Assembly: GCA_963931865.1 (NCBI GenBank)
Contig: OZ007507.1
Coordinates: 19,843,985-19,907,984 of the forward strand
Reading direction: 5' to 3'
Source of the DNA: Axinella damicornis
Taxonomy: Eukaryota > Porifera > Demospongiae > Axinellida > Axinellidae
Length of the DNA: 64,000 bases
Position numbers and translations under genes: made by a program. Below the pieces are notes generated by a model that searched no databases, was not told the origin of the DNA, and saw nothing but the letters and a program-made list of their open reading frames with translations. Shown piece by piece: positions 37,001 through 44,765 of the stretch (positions are counted from its first letter, which is position 1; every line of letters starts with the position of its first letter).

Positions 37001-40000
37001 TCTTTGAGTGTTTTCCTTACCAAAAAGACCCCTAAAAGCATCACAAAAGTGCCCAACCAGAAAGTCGCAAAACGGCCAAAATCGGTTTTCTTTCTTCAAA
37101 TGGGCTATTTCAAAATTGCATGACTCTTTCATGACGGTTAACACAAAACAGCAGCATTTTATACTAGAGCTGTGACCAAATTATATTGATTGATGTAGAG
37201 ATCTTAACCAATTATAAAAATTGAGATATTAATTGAAATCTGTTTGTATGTTAGTGAGCACAATAAAGCGAAAAGAAAATGGTCATAAAAATTATGCAAC
37301 AGTTTAGCACTTCAAACTTTGTAGCAAACCATAACAGTACGTACAACCCAATAATTGGATATATATAATCGGCAATTATTCAACCCAGGATAATTATTCG
37401 ACCTCCAATAATCAGTGTTGATTCCAGGAGCAATATCACAGCACTATTTTATACTGAGCAGTGCACAACCCCATCACTTTCTCACTACTTCGAAGTGTCA
37501 CGAGGCACTGAGGGAGTGGTTTCAAGTGCCTTGTGACACTTCGAAGTAGTGAGAAAGTGATGGGGTTGTGGCTTCATTTGTGACACCATTTTGCTTCATT
37601 TGTACACATGCATGTGCGCACAAAGCAACTTTGAATGCTGTCAGGTATGCCGCTAAAAGTGACGTAGACAAAAAAAGTAATATATTGAGATGTAGGGATA
37701 GCAGAACAGCTAAAAGTAAGGTAACAAGGTAGGGATGATAGCATAAAACGGTTCAGTATACAACCATATTATCTTACATGTATTACCGTATAGCGGGAAA
37801 TTTTCGTACGGTGCTAATTTTCGTATGAAGCCTCGAGATACGAAAATTACACTCCTGGTAGGGGAAAAATTGTGCCGTGTAAATAAATAATTAACATAAT
37901 TAATATACTGTTTGAGTACTTAGGATTGGCCTACAGAGATTCTGACTACACCGCCGTGATCGCTACCATGTACTGACCTGAACGTGTTGGTGTTGAAACT
38001 CACCTTGGTGGTGGAGATATGACCGCTTTTGTCTCGCCGTCGGCCGCCATTGCTCGAGCGCTCTCTTCGACTTCCGGTGGCAGTACCGTTCATAGGAAAG
38101 GCACACGAACATTCTGACCACACTGACGCTTACATGCCGAAACTCACCGTGCTGGCTAAGTTGTGAGTGCTGTAATAATGTCTTGTCTTCCCTTTGGTCG
38201 CCATTGCTCGCGATCGACTGAGCGTGGTTGCCACGTGGCATGTGCGTTAATTGGAACGTATTACAATACTTAGCTTGCGCTACGCGATACGGCAGGTTTC
38301 AGCGCGGCTACTTTATGAATGGTACTTGAGAGCACTCTAAATATCTTCCCTGTATATAGCTATCATGGTACTCATGACTTGTTTGATGTGTGATAACTGG
38401 AACGAACTGTCTCACTTAGCTTGTGCTACCTTTTAACCGCGCTACCAGGAGTGCGGTCGCCCCTCGTAAAAACTGTGAAATTTTAACCGTCGAAACTTTA
38501 ACGTCAAATTTTGAACGGGCAATCGAACATGTGTAAGCGGCGAGCAAGCAATGGCGTTTGTAACGGTATTTCTGGTGTTCGAACGGCCTTCTAGACTCCA
38601 GTGGACCCGTCTACACCCGTTAGCCTACGACGATAGCGAGTCTGTGGGAAGTGCGACAGATGACGATTGGCGTAGCCTCGTTCCAATTACCGAGCGCCTG
38701 GGAACGAGGCTACGATCGGCGAGTATGCCTCCAACCAGGTAGCTAATCGTCATTTCTCGCCAACAACAGAGGTCCAGATATCAGCACTGTAGACGTGGTA
38801 CTCTCTCACCATTGTGCATTGCCTCCACCGAAAAACAGAAAACGACACTGTACAATCAATACGTTAGTGGGCGTGGCAATGCGCAGGCGCATACGAAAAT
38901 TAAAATACGAAAATTTCTGCTGAAGGCATTTCAGCCGTTTATACGAAAATTTGCACCTACGAAAATATCCCGCTATACGGTATGTGGAAAGATACGTTGG
39001 GTGGGGTTGCATGTATGTAGGTTTTGGCATCATGCAAACCCAAGAAAATGAAGCAAACACAGACAAACTTTAGACAATTATGACAACAAACTTCTTTATC
39101 CCTCCAGGCTGGCTTGTGCTCTTCCTCTCCAAATTGTAGCCTTGTCCCTTATAGCAAGTTCCGAAAATTGGAGAGGCCTGTTGAGAATGCCCCAGATAGA
39201 CTATTTCTCGCCTTGGAGCCTGAAGTAGCTGGGCTGTATTGCCAGAATAGTCATGACAAACCCCGGAAGCACTTCACGGTACTGGATATTGGGGGAGGTG
39301 TTTTGAACATCAGCTCATTTCACATCGATGAAGAAGGTCACATCTGTGTGACTGATATGGCGAATGGCAATGATTGGGGAGGAACACGAGTCAATGAAAA
39401 ATTTAGCAGGTTTTTGGAGACCATAGTGAATGACCCGGACTTCCGGCAGTATCTAAATGTCTCTGATGTACAGTTGCGGCAGCAGCACAGGGCTGACCTC
39501 AACAAGCTGATCTATGAAAGCTTTGAGCAGCAGAAGATGATTTTCGGTGATGAAGACAACGACGATAAGAGAAATCCAGCGCACATATTTGTCCCCAATT
39601 CATTTGGGAGATTCTATGGGCAGAAAAATCTGGAAAAAGCGATCAATGCAAAGTACCGCAACATTGCAAAGCTGGATGGACTGGAGCTCACCATTGAGCC
39701 ACAGAAGATGAAGGAGTTCTTCCAACCATCAATTGATCAGATTCGTCGTTATACATTCCTTGCACTGGAAAGGGTCAAACAGGAGGTGGGAAAACTTGAG
39801 GCCATATATCTTGTTGGAGGGTTTGGGGGGTGCAAGTTCATCAAGAAAGCTATAAAAAGTATCATGCAAGATCGATATGGTCTTCAACTAGAGGTTATTG
39901 TACCGGATGAACACAAATTGGCAGCTGCTTGTGGAGCTGTCAAATTCCGGCATAACCCTGAGATCATCTGGGCCCGTAAGGCTGAGCTTACATACGGAGA

Positions 40001-40424
40001 CATTATCTGTAGTCCATTTGATGCTGGCATTCATGATCCTGCTTACAAGATGAAAAGTGGAGAAGGAAAGGATTATTGCAAGCATCTGTTTCGAACATTC
40101 ATAGAAGTCGGTGATACCATCTTTGCCAATGAAGTACTTCAGACTGATTCTGTCACCCCATTCAAGAGTAGCATGACCCACATGACATTCACCATCTATT
40201 CATCATTTCAACGTAACATCTGGTATGCGAGAGACAAGGATGGAAAGCTTGCAACCGGGCTAAAAGAAGTTGGAAGATTGGTTTATGATGTGCGAGACAT
40301 CCCAGGAAAATTTGATGACGAACGTGTCGCCCTAACCGTTGACTTAAGCCAGGCCGAAATACAGTTCAAAGCTCACCACGAGAGAACGGGCAAGGAAGTC
40401 AAAGTGGTTCTCGATTGCCTTTGA
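13019..40424 (+). CDS. HSPA12: Death-domain/HSPA12-type HSP70 fusion protein
   Basis: Seven phase-consistent exons: 13019-13025, 13106-13450, 13733-13822, 13979-14056, 14104-14555, 18194-18415 and 39108-40424, totalling 2,511 nt (836 codons plus stop). ATG 13019 is preceded in frame by TGA 12959-12961. Residues about 3-92 form a Death domain (WYKIGVQLEV, SWRDLIDALG), an adaptor fold that pairs with other Death domains. From about residue 235 an HSP70/actin-type ATPase follows: phosphate-1 motif AAIDFGTTYCSVVY (about 239-252), VTVPAIWD, LDIGGGVLNISSF (about 455-467) and VGGFGGCKF (about 632). REAAYK of exon 6 joining AGL of exon 7 reproduces the HSPA12-family contiguous stretch across a 20.7-kb intron. 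HSPA12 proteins lack the classical substrate-binding tail, as here. A role in stress or innate-immune signalling is inference. The two short linker exons and the start are the least certain parts. Confidence 0.85.
13106..14170 (+). repeat. Tandem-duplicated exon cassette inside the HSPA12-like gene
   Basis: Unit 1 (about 12978-13740) and unit 2 (about 13733-14170) are related. The linker exon ends ATGGAAG|GT in both, a Death-domain start (GCACTGACTTTGAAA versus GCATTGACCTTGAAA near 13882) follows in both, then CCTCAGAAGAAC, then ATACCTTCTGC. In unit 1 the Death exon is intact but the following exons have decayed (an in-frame stop, and CTG in place of the CAG acceptor near 13640). In unit 2 the Death exon is reduced to about 60 bp with a disturbed acceptor, while the following exons are intact. 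Confidence 0.7.
14556..15522. other. Intron sequence of the HSPA12-like gene, nothing recognised
   Basis: Intronic stretch before the first copy of the AGGTAGGAAGCATG transposon. No exon, repeat with clear borders or RNA gene was recognised. Confidence 0.4.
15525..16494 (-). mobile_element. TA-flanked DNA transposon family, copy 1 (AGGTAGGAAGCATG termini)
   Basis: Left end AGGTAGGAAGCATG and right end CATGTTTCCTACCT are inverted repeats flanked by TA (15523-15524 and 16495-16496), as in Tc1/mariner-like and related elements. Related copies are 23651-24634 (plus) and 28265-32269 (plus, interrupted). On the minus strand 16333-15836 encodes 165 residues including RPKNYGWIYHLLSS and LRPLQQPNKH, of unrecognised family. 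A preceding frame (16546-16343) contains MGTAISETKL and ends at one stop that copy 3 lacks. No catalytic motif was recognised, so it may be non-autonomous. Confidence 0.75.
16545..17235 (-). repeat. Fragments of the 12180 MITE and of the exon-1-like satellite, inverted
   Basis: 16545-16720 matches the interior of the MITE at 12180-12852 (TTCCAGGAAATG, CATCGAACTGCCA). About 16730-17220 matches the 1-3795 array in reverse, with two modules (ACTCACCTTGG...GCCACCATTGC and ACTCACCGTGCTGG...) ending in CTACCAGGAGTGCGGTTG. Confidence 0.7.
17236..18193. other. Intron sequence, no gene seen
   Basis: AAAGTGTGCATTACG occurs twice (near 17354 and 17724), perhaps marking a small element. Otherwise nothing was recognised before the 18194 exon of the HSPA12-like gene. 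Confidence 0.4.
18551..19391. mobile_element. Putative DNA transposon with GGGGCGAGCCTGAGCGAG ends
   Basis: 18-bp perfect inverted repeats at 18551-18568 and 19374-19391. The interior has short palindromes (18855-18925) and a duplicated 28-bp phrase near 19315-19365. No clear target duplication and no transposase. Related sequence (GTAAATTTTCCATAT with GAGCGAGC) recurs near 44090. Confidence 0.5.
20341..21330 (-). pseudogene. Tyrosine recombinase remnant
   Basis: An N-terminal SAM-like start (GLAPSTQKCYRSGRTRFL), PQLEYIVKGSKKK, and the catalytic region with HSFRIGAATTAA (H-x-x-R box) and LGRWQSSAYTIYIR (candidate nucleophile tyrosine). The frame changes near 21140, 20945 and 20790-20600, so this copy is inactive as read. 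Confidence 0.75.
21435..22010 (-). pseudogene. Reverse transcriptase tail and RNase H remnant
   Basis: Contains ELESLVGKLAHASKVV, the conserved end of the reverse-transcriptase region in this class, then RNase H motifs VWTDASGHFGCGA, LMELLPIILAC and VTFHCDNVATVAVVNSG. The palm region with the catalytic YxDD is absent: only about 110 bp separate this block from the Gag-like region. Confidence 0.7.
22121..22979 (-). pseudogene. Gag-like region of the Ngaro-like element
   Basis: Frames here give a low-complexity N-terminus, then LPPIPAKLAAKI, then a cysteine/histidine cluster near the end (GHCSYPWCRHNHTCSGCGG) typical of the Gag-like proteins of tyrosine-recombinase retroelements. It needs at least two frame changes to read through, near 22655 and 22510. 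Confidence 0.65.
23651..24634 (+). mobile_element. AGGTAGGAAGCATG-family transposon, copy 2
   Basis: TA-flanked (23649-23650 and 24635-24636), 984 bp, inverted relative to copy 1. Carries the same protein-like stretch (RPKNYGWIYHLLSSVAGYSQ) from about 23816, with a frameshift near 24120 relative to copy 1. An A-rich tract lies at 24374-24402. Confidence 0.78.
24840..25245 (+). repeat. Dispersed repeat, left copy (partner 44766-45105)
   Basis: Shares TGCATGCGCARTCCAAAATG, CAGAATCCC, CATCTGGTGGCTCCTAC and CTGATCTGATGAAG with 44790-45105. The copies diverge after GAATGCCCCAC, exactly where dynein sequence starts in the right-hand copy. This left copy carries a palindrome insertion at 25079. Confidence 0.75.
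25079..25112. mobile_element. 34-bp palindromic insertion with perfect 9-bp duplication
   Basis: Begins TAGCCTCGAACCCAGGC and ends GTTCGAGGCTA. Flanked by TGCAGAACT at 25070-25078 and 25113-25121. The homologous site near 44995 in the partner repeat lacks the insertion, giving a related empty site. Confidence 0.85.
25403..25435. mobile_element. 33-bp palindromic insertion
   Basis: TAGCCTAAGCCCTTGGG to GGAACAAGGCTA. Flanks ACATGGTGA (25394-25402) and ACATGGCGA (25436-25444) match at 8 of 9 positions. Confidence 0.65.
25560..27140. repeat. Inverted repeat arms around a short LTR element
   Basis: About 25565-25712 and the reverse complement of 27003-27137 match (ATTTAGTGATGGCCTGTCAC, GCCATTAACCAGGCTCAGTC). 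The arms enclose the LTR pair at 25731-27006, so an LTR element appears to lie between two halves of an older palindromic element. Confidence 0.65.
25731..27006 (-). mobile_element. Short LTR retroelement (TRIM-like), minus orientation
   Basis: Direct repeats of about 200 bp at 25731-25933 and 26803-27006 share AGCACGCTTTAACGGAACAC through CACATATACTACA. Next to the left repeat the internal side reads, on the minus strand, TAAGGGGGGAGGAA, a polypurine tract preceding a 3' LTR beginning TGTAGTATATG. The interior is only about 870 bp, GC-rich, with repeated CTAATTTGGGCCCCCCC near 26135-26195, and holds no recognised gag or pol. Its exact borders are uncertain. Confidence 0.6.
27141..27607. other. 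Intron sequence, nothing recognised
   Basis: Between the inverted-repeat structure and the next MITE. No exon or bordered element was recognised. Confidence 0.4.
27608..28241. mobile_element. MITE with GTGACCCGCTA termini
   Basis: Terminal inverted repeats of about 35 bp start GTGACCCGCTACAAGAAAAC on the left; the right end is TTTTCTCATAGCGGGTCAC. ATAT flanks both sides, consistent with an ATAT or TA duplication. 634 bp, with no recognised transposase. It abuts the start of the third AGGTAGGAAGCATG-family copy. Confidence 0.75.
28857..29275. mobile_element. MITE nested in the Gypsy element
   Basis: Terminal inverted repeats GAGTACGTATTAAGCGCCC and GAGTACGTATCAAGTGCCC, flanked by TA (28855-28856 and 29276-29277). 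An extra internal copy of the end (GGGGGGTGGGCGCTAGATGC) lies near 28911. No coding sequence. Confidence 0.75.
29432..29785 (-). pseudogene. Integrase C-terminal region of the Gypsy element
   Basis: Contains MVHLDLDAKV, RTRHFAVGDFVYACGYG and GPVSFKVKLDGG, the chromodomain-proximal/GPY-like end of a Gypsy integrase. In the minus-strand pol order it is the last recognised coding block before the 3' LTR. Confidence 0.7.
29900..30503 (-). pseudogene. Integrase zinc-binding and core remnant of the Gypsy element
   Basis: HGGHPGVSRMKTLARMFVWW then ESTVQHCHQCQ forms the H-H-C-C zinc-binding motif. LHLDYAGGHMFLLLVDAHSK is the first catalytic-core block. The frame breaks near 30130, after which the core continues in another frame. 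Confidence 0.75.
30765..31471 (-). pseudogene. Reverse transcriptase C-half and RNase H of the Gypsy element
   Basis: 31471-31240 gives VTYLGHLIDAKGL and ELKSYLGLLTYYSKFLP, typical of the thumb side of Gypsy reverse transcriptase. 31223-30930 gives LSCDASSYGLRAVLSH and VGYASRTLTQTEQKYSQ, RNase H motifs. Frames change near 31240 and 30930. Confidence 0.75.
32270..32929. other. Intron sequence, no gene seen
   Basis: Nothing with clear borders was recognised between the split transposon and the reverse-transcriptase relic. Confidence 0.4.
32930..33365 (-). pseudogene. Decayed Gypsy reverse-transcriptase fragment
   Basis: Minus-strand translation includes NVKELNWMEQ, LSKINNPTTC and VRICIDLKPLNE, matching the N-terminal half of Ty3/Gypsy reverse transcriptase. 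No LTRs and no other domains nearby. A separate older insertion from the one at 28589-31659. Confidence 0.65.
33875..34445. mobile_element. TA-flanked element with GCGGAACA-rich ends
   Basis: Termini AGGTAGGTGCGGGTAATGCG and, reverse complemented, AGGTAAGTACGGGTATAGCG are flanked by TA (33873-33874 and 34446-34447). Internal copies of TGTTCCGCATTACCCGC lie near 34228. The terminal AGGTA-G resembles the AGGTAGGAAGCATG family. Confidence 0.72.
34121..34291 (+). CDS. Hypothetical 56-residue ORF inside the MITE
   Basis: Starts MALSKPGRKPLQELNGKTG and ends VGVATRP. The last third is made by the element's own subterminal repeat (CCCGCACGTGTTCCGC). It could be the N-terminal relic of a transposase, but no domain was recognised and expression is unproven. 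Confidence 0.25.
   Translation: MALSKPGRKPLQELNGKTGWCVEGMKKAIEAVVTQCSALPARVPQYPQIVGVATRP
34689..34850 (+). pseudogene. Short helical ORF preceding the PHD frame
   Basis: From ATG 34689 (or 34710) the frame gives MEAFRTELSVVEDYLL then GKYPDGFSKAEKANLWRKC before a stop at 34848-34850. The Y-L-x-x-G-x-Y-P pattern resembles the short N-terminal segment found in front of many transposon-derived DNA-binding proteins. The PHD finger continues in a different overlapping frame, so an ancestral single protein may have frameshifted, or these are two exons. Confidence 0.4.
34774..35145 (+). CDS. PHD-finger protein (123 residues), transposon-associated
   Basis: From ATG 34774 to TAG 35143-35145. The PHD finger spans about residues 50-95: VYCVCRMPDHYD, MIECEECEQWFHYSCMG, WKCGYC, giving the C4-H-C3 zinc ligands in order. 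PHD fingers bind histone H3 tails or act in protein contacts. A basic tail (KRQVNIRQKP, AKRQRLLY) follows. It lies between the subterminal repeats of a mobile cassette in a host intron, so it is more likely an element gene than a host exon. The N-terminal 45 residues may be out of frame with the original protein. Confidence 0.55.
   Translation: MGSQRRRRPTYGENAETTYQGEHDAIPKEEQATLPPLMTLRPKVNTRNVKVYCVCRMPDHYDRKMIECEECEQWFHYSCMGFSRKAAIPEVWKCGYCTKRQVNIRQKPMETKFPAAKRQRLLY
35608..37460. repeat. Intron repeats, no gene
   Basis: 36470-36770 is a direct-repeat partner of about 41930-42240 (GACTCCACATGTAGCTGCTC, GCGGTATAAACAGATGTCGA). A small inverted pair GGGGGCTACGTTG/CAACGTAGCCCCC lies at about 35822 and 35967. 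Nothing coding was recognised. Confidence 0.55.
37464..37570. repeat. 107-bp hairpin
   Basis: Arms of about 45 bp (CACAACCCCATCACTTTCTC ... and its reverse complement) around a loop of about 15 bp. No flanking duplication was recognised. Confidence 0.75.
37857..38466 (-). repeat. Dispersed copy of the exon-1-like satellite unit
   Basis: Begins ACACTCCTGGTAGGGGAAAA and ends CTACCAGGAGTGCGGTCGCC. Carries two inverted ATG-plus-donor modules (ACTCACCTTGG...GCCGCCATTGC and ACTCACCGTGC...GTCGCCATTGC), the same layout as the long units of the 1-3795 array. Confidence 0.75.
38673..38712. mobile_element. 40-bp palindromic insertion
   Basis: TAGCCTCGTTCC to GGGAACGAGGCTA. Flanks CGATTGGCG (38664-38672) and CGATCGGCG (38713-38721) match at 8 of 9 bases. 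Confidence 0.75.
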
Positions 40425-41112
40425 CTGCATTGGCATTTGTGAGTTTTTTGAGAATTTGGTTTTTGTATACAAGCTAATTGATAGTTTTTTTTTTAGCATT
40501 TCAGTTTTGCTGCAGTAAGATTATTATTCCCCTGCACACATCTACATGCATATGCAAAGCAAGGTTATGCGATTGGTTTTGTCTGTCTGTGGTTCTTTGA
40601 CTTAATTGATCCTCGTGAGTTTCCTTCTCTGTATTAACTTTGAGAGACTATTATAGGAGTTTAGTTTATTGAGGATATCTTTTTGACTAATGTTTTGCTT
40701 AGCATTTGAGTTTTACTGGTCTAGTAACCCAATAATGGATTTTGGCAATGGATAGTCTGAAATCTAGCTTATGTATATCCACAGTAACTGTTGGCAGTGC
40801 ATGCTGCTGGCTGCATCTGCGTACTGCAGAGGTGGTCACAAGCCATACTCGTGCCACACCTATGAGCTGTTGCACATGATTTGTGTCAGTAGCTTGCCAG
40901 AAAAATGATTCTGAAATGTGAGATGACAGCTTACCTAAGTCAGCTTGTAGAACATAAAGACGATGGGTAGAATTTTGCAAGCTTCCAGACGTCAAGTTCC
41001 TGGGCAGTTTGTGGAGGAAACAGCACAATCATAGAATTCCTGTATGTGAGAGTGCCCCTCTATCTTGCCTACATGAGTTTCCTACCTCACCTGCATTGGA
41101 GTTGCAATGGAG
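40425..41112. other. Downstream of the HSPA12-like stop, no gene seen
   Basis: Presumed 3' untranslated and intergenic sequence. No clear polyadenylation hexamer was picked out and no other feature recognised. Confidence 0.4.
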
Positions 41113-41114
41113 TA

Positions 41115-41298
41115 CAGTAAAACCTCCGATAGTGGACCCTCCAATATAGGCACACAATATAGCTAATAGACATCTCTACAAAGGACAATAATTGGATTCC
41201 CTATAGTTCTAATACATTTTGAACCGCTGAGTAGAGGACAAAGGACAAAACACCTGAATTTGTATTCCCAATGTGTCCTCTATTTAGAAGTTTCACTG
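41115..41298. mobile_element. pogo/Tigger-like MITE
   Basis: CAGTAAAACCTCCGATAGTG on the left and, reverse complemented, CAGTGAAACTTCTAAATAG on the right, with TA on both sides (41113-41114 and 41299-41300). CAGT-AAAC ends and a TA target are typical of pogo-group mariner elements. 184 bp, no coding sequence. Confidence 0.7.
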
Positions 41299-41300
41299 TA

Positions 41301-42638
41301 GTTGCAATAGGGCATGCTAACAACTTTGGGGCAGGAGCAAGAGTGCAGGGATGGTAATGAGAATTATTATTTTAATTTGGCTGGGATGATTAATCAATTA
41401 TAATCAACTAATCTTTCACCTTTGATTGCCTTAAGTTAATTGAATAATTGTTTCTTTCCCTTGCATATTATTGTAGTAACTGTCATAGTAAAAGTAGCTA
41501 GTAGTTACAGTTGACTATAATTATGTAAATACCTCGGAAACTGGATTAAGCTAGGGGGGGGGATATAGTTGTGTGAAATGGAAGTGGTCCCTTCGAATTC
41601 ATATGCAATATACTATTTCGAGACCATTTCAGCTGATAGCAATGTTGAATGTTGTGTACCCAGTATGTAGTATTTTACTCCATATACGAATTGTTTCAGA
41701 ACGTATTAGGGGACATAAATCAACCTGTAATGGGCTGAGTACGTTCATTAACCTGTCAAGCCTCAACAGGTGGTATCTATGATGTTGAAATGCCTTTTTC
41801 CCCCTCTATACAACTTTAATGCGGAAGCAAATGACATGGGCCAGGCCACCTATACAACTCAATGCTAAAAAACGGGGTAGGCCTGGGAATGAGGCTAATG
41901 TGACTACGCTGCACGATTAGTTGCCTCGCGCTAAGGCGGTCGGCAATTACGTATCCGCATGATTGCCTCGCGCGCACGCCGCGGCCGCATAGCGCATGCG
42001 CAGCCTGGCCACGTACGTGCTTACGAGTGTCGAGGATTTGCGAGTGTGGAGCTGAGTCGATTACACTCACTGTTCGACTCCACATGTAGCTGCTCTAGCT
42101 CTGCAAGCCCTCAAGGCCCCGCTCGCTTGTACCCTAGCCTCTGGCTACGCGAGACTATTGTTGAGTTGCGGTATAAACAGATGTCGACTGTTTGACTCCA
42201 TATGTAGCTGCTCCAGCTCTGCTCCAGCGTTTGTCGCTTGCAGTAATGTAGACTACAGTGTAGTTTGCTTACTTCATTGCATGACTTCTGTGGCTATGTG
42301 ATTGGCAAGTTGATCCATGAGTCACAATGCATGACTGTACAATACATTTACACTTGAGTTGATACTTCTACTAGTTCTAGCTAGCTATAGCCCGGGCTAG
42401 CTGGTAGAATACCAAATTTCAATTTCGAGTCTTGTCATAACATTCATTTCACGCTTGACATTTGAACTTCAGCAGGGCAAAGGGTAGCCTAGGGGAATTA
42501 ATTTCATGACGTACCCGGCCTGTACATTCCCAAAGTGATTTTGTGATGACTCCACCTCTCAAAAAAGCAAAGAACAAGGGGAAAAGGTGATCCTACACCT
42601 GCTTCTACTGTCAGTACTACTAGTATGGCACTGGGAAT
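41301..42638. repeat. Intergenic with dispersed repeat copy
   Basis: About 41930-42240 is the partner of the repeat at 36470-36770. A half-palindrome GGCCTGGGAATGAGGCTA lies near 41881. No gene recognised. Confidence 0.5.
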
Positions 42639-42695
42639 TAGCCTCGTTCCCAGGCCTTCTCACCCCAGCGTTTGTCGCTTGCAGTAATGAGGCTA
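42639..42695. mobile_element. Palindrome-family insertion with internal deletion
   Basis: TAGCCTCGTTCCCAGGCCTT at the left, AATGAGGCTA at the right, and the interior CCCCAGCGTTTGTCGCTTGC shared with the longer copy at 50305-50388. No convincing flanking duplication. Confidence 0.55.
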
Positions 42696-43024
42696 ATGAC
42701 CAGGAATATGTCTTTTCTAATTACACTTCCATGATTATAATGGGAAGTTTTGAAATTCTACAAAAATCAACTTTCACAGCATCACAGTAGCTACATGACT
42801 GAATAGCTGAATATGACTGTGACAAAGTAGCCTAAGAAATATTAATATATATGTACATACATTTGTAATGATCTGCTTACGGTTCACCATGCAGTGCTTT
42901 GGCGACAAACATTCATTCAGTCAGACTGACCATGACTATGGCGCGCATTCATGACCTTGCACCAATCACATAAATCACACGCATGCTCAGACCATAAATG
43001 AGATTACATACCACAACACAGTAG
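42696..43024. other. Intergenic, nothing recognised
   Basis: No gene or bordered repeat seen. Confidence 0.4.
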
Positions 43025-43665
43025 CTACCCTCTCTTCAGGAATGGGTCCTCACATTCAGGTATATCGTTCTGGTGGTCGGTGGACTCGTCGGGGATAACG
43101 CCTGCTCTGGGGCAATTGTTCTGTATCCCGGCCACTTCCTCGGTTCCCACCTGTCTCCCTTGGGTGTGGACTGGGCGGAAGCACTTGTTGCACGTCCTCA
43201 TCGTCTGCCACCTCCAGATTGGCACCGAAATAGTGTCTCCTGGACACCTCTGGTGTTTCCGTGCCCTGCCGGGGTTCCTCACTTCTGGACTGCTGGTGCG
43301 TTGTAGTGTCCCGTGTGTACTGTTTCAGCCGATTAAAATGGACAACTACCCTTCGTCGTCGGTTCTTGACCTCCTGCACCCTGTATGTCACATCTGACAA
43401 CAAAGGGGCCTGACCATGGTCGGTACAGTTTCTTAGACTTTCCTCTAGGCACTTGTGGGAACAGGACCCACACATGACTACCAACTCCATGCGGCTTCCC
43501 GGGAGAAGCGACAGAACACTTCCTCAACTAGCTAGCTTTTTTGCGACCGTTGTGGCTTCCTGATTCCGGATGGGGAAAAGCCTCCACCCACCGAGTGAAA
43601 TAGTCGGCCACGACTAATACATAGGAATTTCCAGACTGAGTCTCGGTTAGTGGTCCAAGAATATC
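43025..43665 (-). pseudogene. Ty3/Gypsy integrase remnant
   Basis: Minus strand: a core piece at about 43663-43540 (LTETQSGNSYVLVVADYFTRW, first 20 residues LTETQSGNSYVLVVADYFTR), then VTYRVQEVKNRRRRVVVHFN and the terminal YPRRVHRPPERY typical of Gypsy pol ends. Two frames are involved. It is cut at 43666-43671 by the neighbouring MITE. No LTR recognised. Confidence 0.7.
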
Positions 43666-43671
43666 CGATTA

Positions 43672-44020
43672 TTTCGCGTGGCAAAAGTTTCGCGGTCTAG
43701 CGACTCAACGTGATACACAAATATTTCGCGAAGGGAAATTTTCGCTGATTACATCCTGTGAAAAAAAATATTTCCGCTCGCTCGTAATAACTTACTATTG
43801 ACACGTGTGATCGCGCCGATGGAGGACGAGTTGGCGATCGAGCTGTGTATGCGTTGGCTATCACGTCTACAGCGAAGCAACTGAGCTACTGTGTGAGCGT
43901 AAGCCCAGGAACACGAAGGACAGTAACTGTTATGCCTAGCTGTGGAAAAATATTTCGCGCGTTTAATATTCGCGGTCTTACTTCATCCGCGAACACCGCG
44001 AAAATTTCCCCACCGCGAAA
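43672..44020. mobile_element. MITE with TTTCGCG ends and TTA duplication
   Basis: Left end TTTCGCGTGG, right end CCACCGCGAAA, with TTA on both sides (43669-43671 and 44021-44023). TTTCGCGGT-like motifs repeat inside both ends. A 3-bp TTA duplication fits PIF/Harbinger. It interrupts the Gypsy integrase relic. Confidence 0.7.
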
Positions 44021-44272
44021 TTAACTGCAACTACGGCATTACATGCCACAACACATTGAACATAGTCTTAGAGGAATGTTCATTGGAGCGAGCGTGTTTG
44101 CTGTAAATTTTCCATATCTACCAGAGAACGCGGTAGCGTTCTCTATTTAGGGATGGCCAAGGAAATTTCGACTGATTTAGCTACCATACTGATGCACTAG
44201 CAGGATAACTGTCAAAGAAGCTACAAACCCCCAAACCAAGCATGCAGGCATATTACAACATGACTTAGACTT

Positions 44273-44460
44273 GAGAATCGTACCAAGCGTAATGCTTGGG
44301 ACAAGTTTAAGTCTCATGTCCCAAGTGTTATGCTTGGGACAAGCCAAGTCTTGTGTGCCAAGTGTTATGCTTGGGACAAGTATAAGTCTGACTTATACGG
44401 CCCAGTATTTATACACATTATTTACTATCCTTATGTGGGACAAGTATAAGTCACGGGGAG
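44273..44460 (+). repeat. Short tandem repeat (GCTTGGGACAAGTATAAGTC)
   Basis: Four or five imperfect units of about 35-45 bp built from CCAAGTGTTATGCTTGGGAC. Non-coding. The preceding 44090-44220 resembles sequence near 18560 and 23340. Confidence 0.65.
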
Positions 44461-44665
44461 ATTAAGTGAGCCCCTGCACTTATGGCATTAATGGTAACTG
44501 TAATGCAAACCAAAGGCTATTCCGGTTACCTCGTTAGCCACTCTACATGGTGGTTTCTCATAAAATAAAAAAAATAAAAAAAATAAGGTTAGTGAAATTG
44601 GCTCAATGAATTTCATGAATAATTAATGAGCTATATTTCTACAGGTGCATGTGGTGGGAAGTTGG

Positions 44666-44750
44666 TAGCCTCGTTCCCAGGCTCCTCCCCAGCTTTTTGT
44701 CGCATACTGTATGCGACAAAAAGCTGGGGAGGAGCCTGGGAACGAGCCTA
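44666..44750. mobile_element. 85-bp near-perfect palindrome with 9-bp duplication
   Basis: Arms start TAGCCTCGTTCCCAGGCTCC and meet at a central CATACTGTATG; the only arm mismatch seen is near the right tip (GAGCCTA). Flanks are GGAAGTTGG at 44657-44665 and 44751-44759, a perfect 9-bp repeat. Confidence 0.85.
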
Positions 44751-44765
44751 GGAAGTTGGCTCAAC

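Larger units (their letters stand above)
37786..38980. mobile_element. TA-flanked MITE (CCGTATAGCGGG ends) with two nested insertions
   Basis: Termini CCGTATAGCGGGAAATTTTC and, reverse complemented, CCGTATAGCGGGATATTTTC are flanked by TA (37784-37785 and 38981-38982). Subterminal copies of ACGAAAATT recur at both ends. Inside are an inverted fragment of the exon-1-like satellite (about 37857-38466) and a palindrome insertion (38673-38712). Confidence 0.75.
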
